A DNA stretch of 64,000 nucleotides from Pterobdella sp. o SKG-2022 (taxonomy: Eukaryota; Annelida; Clitellata; Hirudinida; Piscicolidae), in assembly GCA_964035795.1 (NCBI GenBank), contig OZ038323.1, positions 5,821,561-5,885,560 of the forward strand, written 5' to 3'. Both the position numbers and the translations under genes were made by a program. The notes beneath the pieces are model-generated. The model ran no database searches. It was not told the DNA's origin and was given only the letters and a program-made list of their open reading frames with translations. Positions 13,342 to 25,954 of the stretch are shown here, piece after piece; position 1 is the stretch's first letter; each line of letters begins with the position of its first letter.

Positions 13342-14290
13342 TCAATGCCTCATAAAATAGTTCCACGACTCGTCAACAATGGTCACCCTATCAGTACTAT
13401 TGCTGTTCAAAATGCACTCTTTAGCAGTAGAGATACTGACTGAGAAGCATATCGGATGACTCAAGCACGCAAACAAACATTCTTGAAGGTTTCTTTTCCA
13501 ACTCACTCTATCGATGTGAAAATTCACTTGGATTAAGTTTGCTACTTTTCGCCACAACCGCCCTGTTGAAAAAGTTGAAAGTTGCATTTATTGAAATGTA
13601 TTTCAGTTTCCTTTTGTGATGGGGGAATTTAAAATGAGTATAACTTGTTTTCAAATCAAATAAATTAGTCAAAAGCTATACCTATCGGCATTGCAAAAGC
13701 TTCTATTTCACATATTGTTAAATAATAAAAGTCGGTTGGTTGTTGCACAATGAGGAAAAAAGCAGGAGGAACTGGTCTCAAGCAAGACATAGTTATGATG
13801 GCGGTTGGTCCAACAGTGCTAGGATATTGGTTGCAAAGCGGGTAAGTACCTCTGACCACTGGTTGTGAGCTGTAGTTCTGCATAGACAAGCCCACAATGA
13901 AGTAGTCAGAGCGGTAGCCTTCAGATTTTTTTGATGAAAAAATGAAAGTTCATTTTAAATATACTAAATGTCTTTTTTATGCAGTGTTTATTTATATCGT
14001 TTTCAGAGAGAAGTTTTAAAATAATTACTAAATCCATCTCTTCCATAGAAGACAATGTAGTCGACGTAATACAAAGCCTGCATATCACATGCCCACCATG
14101 TTGATAAATCAGTGTGGGAGCACGTGTAACTTCCTAAACTTGGATTTCTATTTCCATCAACCGCCGTTGCTTTCATCATAATATGTTTCAAATAATTTCA
14201 TTGTTAATATCATTCATTTTTTACCTGCAGTCCTGTTTTGATAAGTGTCCCATTGATAAGCAGGTTTCTTATAAAGAATGTTTACAGAAC
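13342..14290 (-). CDS. FTP (fucolectin-like) plus PAN secreted protein, copy 1 (signal exon not found)
   Basis: Exons: 14290-14225, 14169-14029, 13918-13682 and 13562-13342. Their lengths (66, 141, 237, 221) are exactly those of the intact copy at 23,037, and all internal junctions are phase 1. Exons 1-3 here encode an FTP/F5-8C-type lectin fold: KPAYQ, AVDGNRNP, CSHT, WWACDM, YVDYIVFYGRD and ICEIEAF. The last exon encodes a PAN-like module with CLFACLSHPICFS and a terminal Cys. FTP domains bind fucose-type sugars, so a secreted lectin is likely. No signal-peptide exon was found upstream. The position homologous to that exon's donor reads TTTCAATTG instead of TTTCAGGTT. The copy may therefore be untranslatable, or may use a distant first exon. 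Confidence 0.72.
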
Positions 14291-14845
14291 CTAGCCATTT
14301 ATATCAGAAGACTTTACTCCAATTGAAACATAAATCTTGAATTTATAATCAATATTTTGAATTAATGAAAGGGCATAATTACTATTATAAATAAATTAAT
14401 TAATGAAAAAATAAGTATGTCGACCGTTTGATCACCCCTATCTGGGGTTTCGGTTGCGCAATTGATTGGTTTCACAGGCTACTACTCCATGTGGAAAAAA
14501 AGATAAATATTTATATAATTTGAACTTAAACATGTGAAACTATAAAAATAATTGAAACTATAATTTTATCAAAATGTGAAACATGTTTGAAAAGTTGAAG
14601 TTAGGTAAAAATACAAAAACTCAAAAACTAATGCAGCCATGGAATTTTTCAGAAAAAAATAATTTTCGCTAATTAAACTTAGTTTTCAGCTTATTTCATT
14701 CCACCTTTAATGATAAATGTTCCATTTTTAAAAATAAAGTTGGAAAAGTAAAAACATTATTCCTCAAAATTTTTTTATTCTCATGTTTGTTATTTTTACT
14801 TTTTCCATTTTCTTTCTATCCTACCCATTCTGTTTAGGATTTAAA

Positions 14846-14945
14846 GCTCAAAGCTTTTCTTTAGCAAAATAAAATTTTCATGCATCTTGGAAATGTTGTT
14901 TTGTTAACGAAAAGCTTTGTATTTAGTAAAATTTATTAGTGCTTT
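14846..14945. mobile_element. Short inverted repeat related to foldback family 1
   Basis: CTCAAAGCTTTTC on the left and GAAAAGCTTTGTATTTAGTA on the right form an imperfect inverted repeat that shares the AAAGCTTTT/GTTAACGAAAAGC core of the foldback at 7551. Probably a decayed or partial copy. Confidence 0.4.
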
Positions 14946-14949
14946 AAAT

Positions 14950-16225
14950 ACACTTATTTTATTGTAGCTAGTGATAAATCCTCATATATTATTTAGCTGA
15001 AAAAAAAGTTCAGATCTTTTGGAATGCAGATACATTTTTTAAACTCCCATATTTCAATTTCAATATTTCTATAATCATAATTTACTTGAAGAAAAGAGAT
15101 TTGAGAAAATCTGCCAAACAATAAGCTTCGCAAAGTTATATCGAACCATTTTAAAAATTGAAGTAAATTCACAACAGTTTTCAACGAAGAGTTAGAAATT
15201 TTAGAAGCTTAATAAATTTATATGAAAGTTCAGTTTGATCGATTTTTTAAAAGTTATTTATCTCTCATGTCTAGTGGAACAATTCAAGTGGCATAAATTT
15301 AGACCATTCTTTATTGTGTAAGAATATTTACTGATGAAACAATTTTATGGCTCAAATACAAATAGAATGCAAAAAAATATTGTTTTACTTCGAGTATTCA
15401 ATAGATCTTCATGATTAATTAGTGGTTTCAAGCAATAAAAAATGGAAAAAAGATTTTATGAAGTTTTATTTTTTATGTGAGTTCATAAAAACATAAAAAC
15501 TAGATAAAAAATAGCAAAAAACTAATTCTTTAGGGACATCATGTATTCGTTTTTTGTATATTGTTTTTGAAAATAACTTCACAAAAATAGACAATATTTT
15601 GATACTTTTTTATTCAACTGAAATTTTCGAAAAATTCAACTTTGTCATAATTCATTGGTATCTTTCAAATGAAAACAGTTCATTTATTTACCTTGCAAAC
15701 GTCTTATTTCATAAAACTCTTCATAAGTTAAGAAGTATATTTTAATTAAACATCAATTTATTTTGTTTCAGGGACTCGTTTTTAGCAGCTCGATAAGATA
15801 ACTGGTTTGTTAGTGTATGGGACGTTTTTATGAATTATTATACATCTTGAATCAATAATAAACACGGTGTTACCCATCAACTTGGCAATTTTAAAAATTT
15901 TAAATGACAATTAAGTATAAAACTGCAAGTAAAGAGTTACATTTTCAGTGTTTAAAAGAAAGTTGATATCGTGCCAAGTATTAATTTCAATACTAGTTTT
16001 AAAGTTCATACTGTCTAAAACTTGAATATAGTCATATAAATGTTGTTTTTCATCTTCATACTAGTTTTTGTGACATGCCATGGTTTTAGTCGAGATAGAG
16101 AAAACGGTTATTTGAAGTTAAAACTTAAATTTAAAACAAGATTTTCTGTACTTCTTACCAGCGCCAGCTTGTTTATTTCATATATTAAGTAACCCCTAAA
16201 AAAGATTTATCGATTTTTGTAACTT
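14950..16225. other. No gene recognised
   Basis: AT-rich flank between the FTP gene and the second PAN locus. No exon or repeat could be supported. Confidence 0.35.
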
Positions 16226-16229
16226 TCAG

Positions 16230-17013
16230 TTGAAGAGTGTTGGACAAGGTTGAACAACACAGCTTATTTGGGTGCCTTCCAATTAAAATAACGCAAATGA
16301 ACAGATGCAAGGCCCATTGTTTTGACATTCATCATCTGGGGAGCATTTGTAACGTTTTCACCGGAAGGAATACTTTGTACTTGCGCCAATCAACTGACTA
16401 TGCTTTTGCGGGCCTCCGCTTATCTCCTGATACCCGATTCGATATGTGTGTTTTGAACAGTACGTGTGAAGGTGGGTATAGACTTGAAAATGTATTTATT
16501 AAGAAATTTTGTTTAGTAATAAATCAAATGTTTTCTTCTATAGTAAAAAACTGTTGGAAAATGAAGAAAGTCAAACAGGCTCTAAAATTTCAGCAAACGA
16601 TATGTACGATTGTAAACTGGCTTGTCTCGAAACTGAAAACTGTACATACGCCCACTGGTCGGTGAAAAACAAAACATGAATAATATACGATTAAATCAAA
16701 TATGTGTGGGAGTTGAAAAAGATTTGTAGAGATGAAAAGTTCGCAAAAGTTTTTAGCATAAAAAATAATATATTAAATTATTTTAAAAGGTATCTCATGC
16801 TTTTATAGGTTTCTCAGTGGTAGTTCTAGTCTACTTACATCCTTTTTGAGCTGCAGAACCAAATGTTTAAAAAATAATGACTGCAAGGTAATATTTTATG
16901 GCTTTCCCACACAAAAATGCACTTTTTACATTGGGACTTACACCGTCTCCTACAATGTGATAGACTCCCCAGAAACAGTTATCTTTATATTGAAGAAGGA
17001 CTGTATGTCCTAA
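16230..17013 (+). pseudogene. Three-PAN-domain protein locus 2, broken in its second exon
   Basis: Exon 1 (16230-16471) has TTTCAG before it and GAAG|GTGGGT after it. It encodes ECWTRLNN, CKAHCFD and ICNVF and ends at NSTCEG. Exon 2 (from 16544) encodes NCWKMKK, then needs a one-base frame change near 16585 to continue as MYDCKLACLETENCTYAHW, and carries TGA where the paralogue has Cys (16677). Exon 3 (16800-17013) is open: CRTKCLKNNDC, KCTFYIGTY, ending KKDCMS and TAA. Each exon is one PAN-like domain with a C-x3-C centre. The product would have been a secreted adhesion or lectin-type protein. The frameshift plus stop make it a pseudogene unless exon 2 is skipped. Confidence 0.6.
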
Positions 17014-18035
17014 CACCAGATCTACTTTGAACTTAAATTATTTGAATACTATTAACTTTTTTTTTAATTTTATAATGAAATTTTTAAAACGGTTTTTTCA
17101 GTTATTATCATCATTAAGAGTAGGTATCCGCATCACAATCACTTTTCAGAATCTTCAATCTTCCTTCGCATATGGGTTTCATCTTATTACACTTGATACT
17201 GTAAGCTAAATCCACAAAGCTTCGTGACTTCTATTAATGAATAGTTTTTGTTTTTTAACCTTAAATACTACTTAATAATGTATTTTTATAAGCCAGCTGT
17301 TTTAATAACTTCTGATGCTAAAAGCCACTTTAATGCGGAAATCAAAGTTTTAAATATGATAAGAATAAAATTATAAACAAAATTTATAGTTTATCGTTAT
17401 TTAAATAAATTTATTGAAAATCTCATAAAATCAAAGAAAATTCTCAAAAGTTAAAATACTAAACACTTACAAAACAAACACTCTCAGCTTGATAAAATTA
17501 TCATCGAAACCCTACCTTAAAAAGTCAAGTCACAAAAATGGGTTTTTCAATGGAAATATGAACTTTTATGTATAATTTTTAAGTAACTGATTTCGAAATG
17601 CATCTTCAAATCTCTGCAATAATTTTCATGCATTTAAAATAGTTTCACGACCCTAAAACAATTTTTTAACCTAATCAATGGAACATCAAAATAGACCATA
17701 AGCTCAAAAAACTTTCATATAAATTAAATGTTTTTACTATTTGATTTTGAGAAAAATACTGTTTGTAACTCTTGTATATAAATGAAAGCATTCAGAAGAA
17801 GCTAAACTTTTACTCAAAATTATTAACTGTTAAATTCAATACTGTTGTAAAACTTAATTTTAAATTTCTGAAAATTCTACCTTTTTTTATTGTTCCTCGT
17901 GGCCAGTCACTGCTTCAGTCAAAGTTGGAACGCATCATAATAGAAAAAACTTCATTTTCAAAAATTTTTATTAATCAAAATTGAATTAATTAAACTAATC
18001 AAATTTACATTACTAATAACAATGAAACTTGGAAT
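17014..18035. other. No gene recognised
   Basis: AT-rich spacer between the second and third PAN loci. No signal-peptide exon for the third locus could be identified. Confidence 0.35.
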
Positions 18036-18040
18036 TTCAG

Positions 18041-18843
18041 TTGAAAAATGCTGGGAAAAATTCGATAATAAGACTTACAGATATGCTTTCCAGTTGAGAA
18101 TAAAAGAAAAGGGTAGATGTAGTGCCCATTGTTTTGAAATTGACCATCAAGGTTCACTTTGTGATGTCATTGCCGAAAAAATTCCGCTATGCAAGCGACA
18201 AGAACAGATTCTTAAATATGACCCAAAGTGAATTGTTGATTCTGACAGGATGGATACTTAATTTTTACAAGATAAATGTAAAGGTAGGCCTCATTGATAG
18301 AAAAGTTTCAAAAACCACTTCATAATTTCATTTATGTTAGATGAAAAGTATTTTTTGCAGATGACAATTGTTGAGAACTCAAAACATTTATGGCAACTTT
18401 TGAAGTTGTGGCATCGAATGAATTACAATGCAAATTTTTTTGTCTCGAAACTGCGAATTGCACATTGGCATACTGGTCCGAACCATACAAAACATGCTTA
18501 ATCTACGTTGAAACTAAACAAGTTTGTAGTTTGAAAGATACATGCAAAGGTAAGTTTCCTTTATTCATTATGAAGCATAAATTTCTAAATTCTTTTCGAA
18601 TTAACTCATCAGGTATATCATGCTTCGTAAGAATTAAAGACAAAGCTTTCAGTGGCGATTCTGAGAATACTACATCAATCTTCGCTTGCAAGACCAAGTG
18701 CTTAGAAAATAACAATTGTGTGGCCGTTTCTTATGTATTTGACACTTAACAATGCACATTCTACAATGGTGCTTACAACTTACGATATGTTAGATTCACC
18801 AAAAAATGTAGTCTTTAAGTTGAAGAAGGTCTGCATGTCCTAA
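18041..18843 (+). pseudogene. Three-PAN-domain protein locus 3, several nonsense mutations
   Basis: Exons 18041-18283, 18361-18549 and 18613-18843 have good acceptors (TTTCAG, TTGCAG, ATCAG) and donors (AAAG|GTAGG, AAAG|GTAAG). They align with locus 2 domain by domain: CSAHCFE, then CKFFCLETANCTLAYW, then CKTKCLENNNC. In-frame stops interrupt every exon: TGA at 18229 and a TAA before the DKCKG end of exon 1; TGA at the codon that is Trp in locus 1 (NCW to NC-stop) in exon 2; TAA near 18747 and another in exon 3. Splice sites survive although the frame is lost, so the decay is probably recent. Confidence 0.65.
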
Positions 18844-18849
18844 TACTAA

Positions 18850-20265
18850 ATCTACCTATAACGTTAATCATGGAAATATATATAGAATCTGCTCTGGTTT
18901 TTAAAAACATAGTTGGAAAAATAGTTTTTGTTAATGAATAAGTTTTTTATAAATTAAATTATATGGAAAAATGAAAAACAAAAAATAACGTTTCCACACC
19001 ACAACGAGTCCCCATAAAGAAAGTAATTTTAACGTAAAACTGCGCACAGCTTCGAAATAAATAGTCTAATGTTAACGGTTTGAAGTATCCATAAATGAAA
19101 TTAGATCCGGTCCATACTTTCATTCCAATTAGAACCAGTTTAACCTCTGACTCAGATAACGCTTAATGAGATTAGAGTGAGAGAAGTTTTTAAACCTTAT
19201 GCTTAGAAGCACCAGATTTCACAAATCTTTAATGGTATTTAAAAAAAAACTAAACTACTTCCAAAAAAGTTCTAATTTGAGTAAGTTTAATGCATGCCAA
19301 ATAAAAACACGATATTTTTCAACAGAAGCCTTCAATAAAACATTAGTGATTAACATTATCAATTATTTTAAAAAATGGAAAAGTGAGAAAAAATTACGAA
19401 AAGTTTTGTAAGAATTTTGAAACTAAAACTTACGTTTGATTAGCTTACCTAACATTATATGTTTTTGTGTTTTACTTAAAAATGTGACACATGCGAAAAG
19501 CATCGTGCTTTTCCGTTGACAAGTGTCTGATTCAAATTAACTAAAAAGACATTTTTTAACAAACATCATGTTCTTTATTTCAATATTTGTAGTACACTAC
19601 TGAATTTTTCAAAGCATATTTCAAGTTATATGTTGTTATCTGTAAATAAAGGGTTCTTTCGCAGTTTTTTTTATCTCATGAAGTCTCCAACATTATCATT
19701 TATGATACTAAACATTTATGTGTCTAGAAAAATAAGTTTGAGCACTTTTGACACTTACTGAATAACAATTCCACGTCGGAATAAAATGTAACAAACTTGT
19801 GAATTTCGCTGGATTAACGAGTAGAATTAAAGTTTCAAAAAACACTCAAGACGTTATGAAGAATTTAACCCTGCACAGGTTGTAGAAAGTACAATTTTTT
19901 GGGTGAAAATATTTCCCAAAAACAAAGTTTATTCATAGTTCAAATTGAAAAATTAGTGTTTTGGCGACAGTCAACAAACAAACAAACAAAAAAACAAACA
20001 AAAACAAACAAACAAATGATGAATATTCTTATAATGGCATGAAACTGATAAAGTCTTCAAGACCACTTTAGCATATATAATTATATATGAAGCCAGTTCT
20101 AATACAGTAAATTTTCAATCTTTCCAGCCCCTCACGCTTTATCCTTCAATCCACACACACCCAGTCGTGCCTTTCATTTACCTCTTCTTTCTTCCCACTA
20201 ATTTGATTTTCTGAAAAAATAAAATATTTGAGAAAAAAAATTCTTAACTTATGTTTCAAGATTAT
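18850..20265. other. No gene; short AAAC repeat
   Basis: AT-rich DNA with a degenerate (AAAC)n run at about 19976-20016. No supported exon. Confidence 0.4.
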
Positions 20266-20269
20266 AAGA

Positions 20270-22400
20270 CTTAATCATAAGGTGGGTTTTTAAGTACTTG
20301 GAAAAAGTTGTTGTGGAGGTTATGGGTTTGAGGTGATTTGGTAAATTGTTCCATTGGTGCAGCAACTTCAAATCTTCTGTTTCCCAAAATGATGTTAGCT
20401 CTCACTCCTGCTATGTCTATAGTGTTCGATTATCTGAGTCTTTTTCTTTCAGGCAATGAAGACACAGTTGATAATTTCGATGAAAGATAAGAAGGGCTTT
20501 CCATTTTGAGACATTTATGCACTTTTAATATCATCTTGTATTGAATTCGTTGTTCAATTTTAAGCCAGTGTAGATCTTTTAAGAAAGGAGTAATGTGATC
20601 AAACTTTCTAGTTCATGATATTAATCTGCCTGTCGTGTAAATTAAGGATAGGATTTTCTGGGTTTGTAACTTGGGTAATCTCATTAGTACAATGTTTCCA
20701 TAATCAATGCGACTCAATAACAAGGCTGATACAAGTGTTTTGAGTGACCCTTAGCTTAGATAGTTTTTAATGCGTTTTATCTTCCTCAATGATGCAAATG
20801 ACATTTGCAGTAATTTGTTTATGTGAGTCTTCATGCTTTTAGATCAGTGTCAAAATAGACACCAAGATTTTTAACTGAATCAGAAGAAATTATATGATCA
20901 TTCAACACACGAACTGGTTGGGTTGGCAGTTTGCATATGCTTCTACATGTTAAGAACCAAATGACTTCAGTTTTTGAGCTGTTGAGTTTCATTTGGTTGG
21001 CTTTCATCCAAGCTGCAATTTTATTAATACACTTTGATATTCTTTCTTGCAAGTTCATTGATGCATCAAATGAGCAATGCCCATATAATTGAGTGTCATT
21101 GGCATTTGATGAATTTTCAAATTGTAAGAAGCTGTAATTTTTTCCAAATCAGCTGTGTATAAAGTGAACAAAAGCGGTCCAAGAACAGAACCTTGTGGTA
21201 CTCCAGTAAAGTAAACGTTTGGTTTTGATTCTGTTTTGGGGCATTTGACGTTGAATGATCTGTTGAAGAGGTAATTCCTAAACCATTAAGAGTGCAAGAG
21301 TGGGGACATTCAAGCCAAATGATTCGTTTAATCTTTTGATTAGTATTTGATGATCTATTTAATCAAAGGCAAACGAAAGATCTAGAAGGAAAAGAAGAGA
21401 CTTTTTCGTTGTCAGCTGCTTCCAAAATATCAGTAGAAACCTTTAGTAATGCATTTTCTGTTGAATGCTGGCGACGATAAGCTGATTGAAAAGATGGTAA
21501 TAAATTATTGTCGTTTAGATGTGTGACAGTTCTTGGAAGGACAATTCGCTCAAGAAGTTTTGAAAGCACGCTCAAGTTTGAATTTGGTCAGTATGATGAT
21601 AGGGTCTCTTGGTCCAGATCTGATTTCTTCAGAAGCGGTGTGACGTAATCATGTTTGAATTGACATGGAACCCTTCCAGTGGCAAGAAATAGATTGTAGA
21701 TACTCAGAATGAATGGAGCAACTATAGTAGCTATCTTTTTCTGAAGCCAGGTTGGAATTGGGTCATGTTCACACTGTTCATTTGGAAGTTTCTGGATGGC
21801 ATAGAGTAATTCATCTAATGTAACTTCATTGAAGCCATTAAAATTTAAATTTTCGTTGCATTTTGGAAATTCTGGCGCTTCAGATGATCGGATAGAAATC
21901 TTTGTTGATTCAATTTTCTCTAGTTAATAAAAATAATACCCTTGAGCATTGATGCTAGCAGCAGATTTTTTTCTTTTTTCTGAAATTTTATTAATGAACT
22001 TCCAAGTGTTTGATGATTTGCTTTTGAGATCCATGAGCTTTGCATTCTAATACTCTTTTTTCTTCTGTCTACATAGCCTTCTGTATATCTGTTTCTGATT
22101 AACCCAGGTATCCAGATCAACTTTACATTTGTTTTTTGTGTATCTACATTCAAGTTTTCTTTTGAGGCGTTTTGCATCATGACGTTCTTGATTGAACCAT
22201 GGATCAGATGATCTTTGATGACTTCGAGTAGTCTTGATGGGTAGCATCTTGTCAAAAACTATTGAAAGTGTAGAATTGTGAAGTTGAAGAGCTGAGTCAA
22301 CATCAAGATTAGTGGTAGAGGCTATAGAAGAGTTTTCAACTTTACGGACAAAGCAGAAGGCAACCGTAGTCAACGGGCCTACCAAAGATATAGATATGAA
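20270..22400 (-). mobile_element. Degenerate non-LTR retrotransposon (LINE, CR1/L2-like reverse transcriptase)
   Basis: Reading the minus strand gives the usual LINE order. First comes the linker before the RT (PWFNQERHDAKRLKRKL, 22200s). The RT blocks follow, with SVLSKLLERIVLPR and FQSAYRRQHSTENALL (21575-21363), then NANDTQLYGHCS in place of the F/YADDTQLY active-site block (about 21090). Next is AWMKANQMKLNSSKTEV and SVKNLGVYFDTDL (21058-20831), and finally the thumb/C-terminal region (LKDLHWLKIEQRIQYK, about 20560). Stops and frameshifts occur throughout and the first catalytic Asp is changed, so it is inactive. The 5' endonuclease part is absent, as expected for 5' truncation. The YADDTQLY-type block suggests the CR1/L2 group. 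Confidence 0.88.
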
Positions 22401-23036
22401 CTAACTAAATATGAAATAATATTGGAAAACCGCATATATTTCTTTTGTCAAATAGAAAAATTTACAAGCTCGAAATTAAATCATTTTGAAATGAAAGTAG
22501 CTAAAAGCTGCCAAAATCTATTTGAAGACGTAGTGCAAAAAATTTGAGATAATACCACCTTAGAATTAACAAATATATTGGTAAACGCTAACCCTTTTTT
22601 TTTGTTTACAAACTGTTTTACACAAATCATTCGTTGAGTTTTTTATATAGTCATATTAATTTTCTCATATTACTTTCTTTTAACAACCAATTCAAAAAAA
22701 TATTTAAATTTTCAACATTATATTTTTTAAAAATTATTATACTAGGACATCTAGCGTTTTGTTTTTTATGATCTACATACTCTACAAATACTATATGTAA
22801 CCCGTGGCTTGTTCAATCGTTTTTCAAAAAAAAATCCATTCAATAAATCGATAAGCTTTAATAATTAAAAAGAATATAATTACACTCTGCATCTAACTTG
22901 TATCTTTAGATTACCATTTTGACTAAACATGGCAAAATGCGATAAAATATGTTTGATTGTTAAATGCGTCTTTCTAAAAAAATACTGGAATCTTTTATAA
23001 AACTGAAAAAATGTTTAAATAAAGCTAAAGGACCCT

Positions 23037-24226
23037 TTAATGCATCAGAAAATAGTCCCATGACTCGTCAACAATGGTTACTCTATCAGTACTATAGCTG
23101 TTCAAAACGCAATCTTTAGCAGTAGAGATACTGACTGAGAAGCATATCGGATGACTCAAGCACGTAAACAAACATTCTTGAAGGTTTCTTTTCCAACTCA
23201 CTCTATCGATGTGAAAATTCACTTGGAATAAGTTTGCTACTTTTCGCCACAACCGCCCTGTTGAAAAAGTTGAAAGTTGCATTTATTGAAATGTATTTCA
23301 GTTTTGTTTTGTGATGTGGTAGTTTACAATAAGTCTAATTTGTTTTCAAATTAAATAAATTAGTCAAAAGCTATACCTATCGGCATTGCAAAAGCTTCTA
23401 TTTCACATATTGTTAAATAATAAAAGTCGGTTGGTTGTTGCACAATGAGGAAAAAAGCAAGAGGGACAGGTCTCAAGCAAGACATGGTTATGATGGCGGA
23501 TGGTCCAACAGTGTTGGGGTATTGGTTGCAAAACGGGTAAGTACCTCTGACCACTGGTTGTGAGCTGTAGTTCTGCATAGACAAGCCCACAATGAAGTAG
23601 TCTAAGCGGTGAGCTTGAAAATCGTAGTTTAAAGTATCATCAAGACAAGTTTTCTTGATTTTTCAACTTTGTCATATTTTATTACTAAAGCTTCAATACC
23701 TTTACAAAAAAGGTAAATTTAATAAAAATTATATTTTTAATAAAACAATAGGTGTATCGAAAAAATGTCCCTTTTTGAAGATTCAAAAATCGAACAAAAA
23801 AGTTATCAACAGAAACTATAAAATTTAAAAAAAAAAAATTTTTGACTGAATACCGTGTGTGTCTCTTCCATAGAAGACAATATAGTCGATGTAATATGGG
23901 GCCTGCATATCACAAGCCCACCAAGTTGATAGCTTAACATGTGAGCACCCGTAATTTGAAATGGCTGGACTCAAATTACCATCCACTGCCAAACCTTCAA
24001 CAAAATTCTTCTGTTTAAAAGTCTGTTTGTAAAATTCGAAATTCACCTGCACTGAAGTTTTTATAGGTATTTAGCTGATAAGCAGGTTTGCTCAAAAGAA
24101 TGTTTGGGAAACCTGAAACAATCAAGTATATTTTTTTTTAATTTTTATTTTCATGATTTAACCTGAAACATCAAAGCCCGAAAAAGTATTCCAAAGAATG
24201 AAAATCAAATGGATGTAAGGAGTCAT
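23037..24226 (-). CDS. FTP (fucolectin-like) plus PAN secreted protein, copy 2, intact
   Basis: Complete five-exon gene: 24226-24163, 24112-24047, 23994-23854, 23613-23377 and 23257-23037. All introns are phase 1 and the product is 242 residues. Exon 1 is a signal peptide (MTPYIHLIFILWNTF). Exons 2-4 encode the FTP lectin domain with ILLSKPAYQ, LAVDGNLSP, GCSHV, WWACDMQAPYYIDYIVFYGRD, two further Cys and TICEIEAF. Exon 5 encodes a PAN-like module (CLFTCLSHPICFS, DCVLNS) ending DESWDYFLMH. FTP domains bind fucosylated glycans, so the product is probably a small secreted two-module lectin acting in mucus, egg coat or immunity (inference). This is the only copy in the cluster with start, splice sites and frame all intact, and it is the best reference for the others. 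Confidence 0.88.
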
Positions 24227-24902
24227 TTTGAAAATCGTAAACACTCTGAGTTTTTCTTTTATTTCTAGTTTAAGACACTAACTCAAAAGCTAAGCAAATC
24301 AAATCAGATTTACTACTAGTATGATTATAGTGGCAATAACTTCAAGAGATTCCAGAGCAGCACTTAGAAAAAATTCTAAATGACAAAAATCAATTTTTAT
24401 ACAATAGTAATCACGCCATCGAACAACAGTTGAAAGAGTTTATTATGTGGAGGGCATTATGAAGCAGGCTTTTATATTGTTTCTTAAAAGTGGAAGTCTT
24501 TAATATAATTGTTCTGAATGAAGCGGTCAATGGCTTTAAAAGTAAACATGTTTTTGTCTAGGAAACTTCTTTCAAGTCATTTCTGTCTCAAATATGCTTT
24601 TTTGCACAAGCTTCAATTTTAAATGACTTGAAATCACGGTTGAGTCTTGGAATATGAGGTCACTAATTTATAAAATATTTGAGAAAAATACTTCAAATTT
24701 TAGTTATAATTTTTTAGAGTTTTTAGCTCTTATCATTACTGTCATTTGATGACGATCCAATAGCTTAAATCTTCATGTCTTTCGTTAATTTGTCTTCAAG
24801 AATTGAGAGATTTTTTATTTGTGAACTGAGAATATTGTATTCAGCTTTAGCAAAATGAAAATCAAGTTTTCAGAGAATAAAACTTGAAATGTAACTGATT
24901 CT

Positions 24903-25952
24903 TCAATGGATCATGAAATAGTTCCACGACTCGTCAACAATGGTTACTTTATCAGTACTATGGCTGTTCAAAACGCATTCTTTAGCAGTAGAGATACTGA
25001 CTGAGAAGCATGTCGGATGACTCAAGCACGCAAAAAAACATTCTTGAAGGTTTCTTTTCCATCTCACTCTATCGATGTGAAAATTCACTTGGAATAAATT
25101 TGCTACTTTTCGCCACAACCACTCTGTTGAAAAAGTTGAAAGTTGCATTTATTGAAATGTATTTCAGTTTCCTTTTGTGATGTGAGAATTTAAAATGAGT
25201 ATAACTTGTTTTCAAATTAAATAAATTAGTCAAAATCTATACCTATCGGCATTTCAAAAGCTTCAATTTCACATATTTTCAAATAATAATAGTTGGTTGG
25301 TTGTTGCACAATGAGGAAAAAGGCAAGAGGGACTGGTCTCAAGCAAGACATGGTTATGATGGCGGATGGTCCAACAGTGCTGGGATATTTGTTGCAAAGC
25401 GGGTAAGTACCTCTGACCACTATTTGTGAGCTGTAGTTCTGCATAGACAAGCCCACAATGAAGTAGTCTGAGCGGTGAGCTTAAAAATCGTGGTTTAAAA
25501 TGTATTAAGATGTTTATTTTTCATCATCGTTACAAAGCTTTCCAATTTAGAAATATATTTTAGACTAAAAACCAAATTTATCTCTTCCATAGAAGACAAT
25601 GTAGTCAATGTAATAGGGAGCCTTCATATCACAAGCCCACCAAGTTGATAGCTCAACATATGAACATCCGTAATTTAAAACGGCTGGACTCAAATTACCA
25701 TCCACTGCAAAACCTTCAATGAAAATCTTTTTTTTCAACTTCGGTTTTTTAAATTTGCATTTTACTTGCAAAATAGTAAAATGCGTAGTAAGCTGATAAG
25801 CAGCTTTTCTCAAGAAAATGTTTGGGGAACCTAAAAACAAGCAAACATACAATTCTTTAATTTTTAATCTTATAATGCAACCTGAAACATAAAAGCCCAA
25901 AAGAATTTGCCAAATAATGAAAACCACATGATAGTATGGAGTTATTTTAAAG
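24903..25952 (-). pseudogene. FTP plus PAN secreted protein, copy 3, start lost and one base deleted
   Basis: Exons align one-to-one with the intact copy: about 25952-25882, 25830-25766, 25713-25573, 25479-25243 and 25123-24903. The codon matching the ATG of copy 2 is ATA here. The rest of the signal peptide (VFIIWQILLGFYVS) is kept but no in-frame ATG precedes it. Exon 2 is 65 bp instead of 66 because one base is missing before the donor (TTTTGCAA|GTAAAA against CAGTGCAG|GTGAAT), which breaks the phase into exon 3. Exons 3-5 keep exact length and frame (GCSYVELSTWW, CEIEAFEMPIG, CFFACLSHPTCFS). Two lesions make it a likely young pseudogene, although a shifted donor could rescue the frame. 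Confidence 0.7.
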
Positions 25953-25954
25953 AA

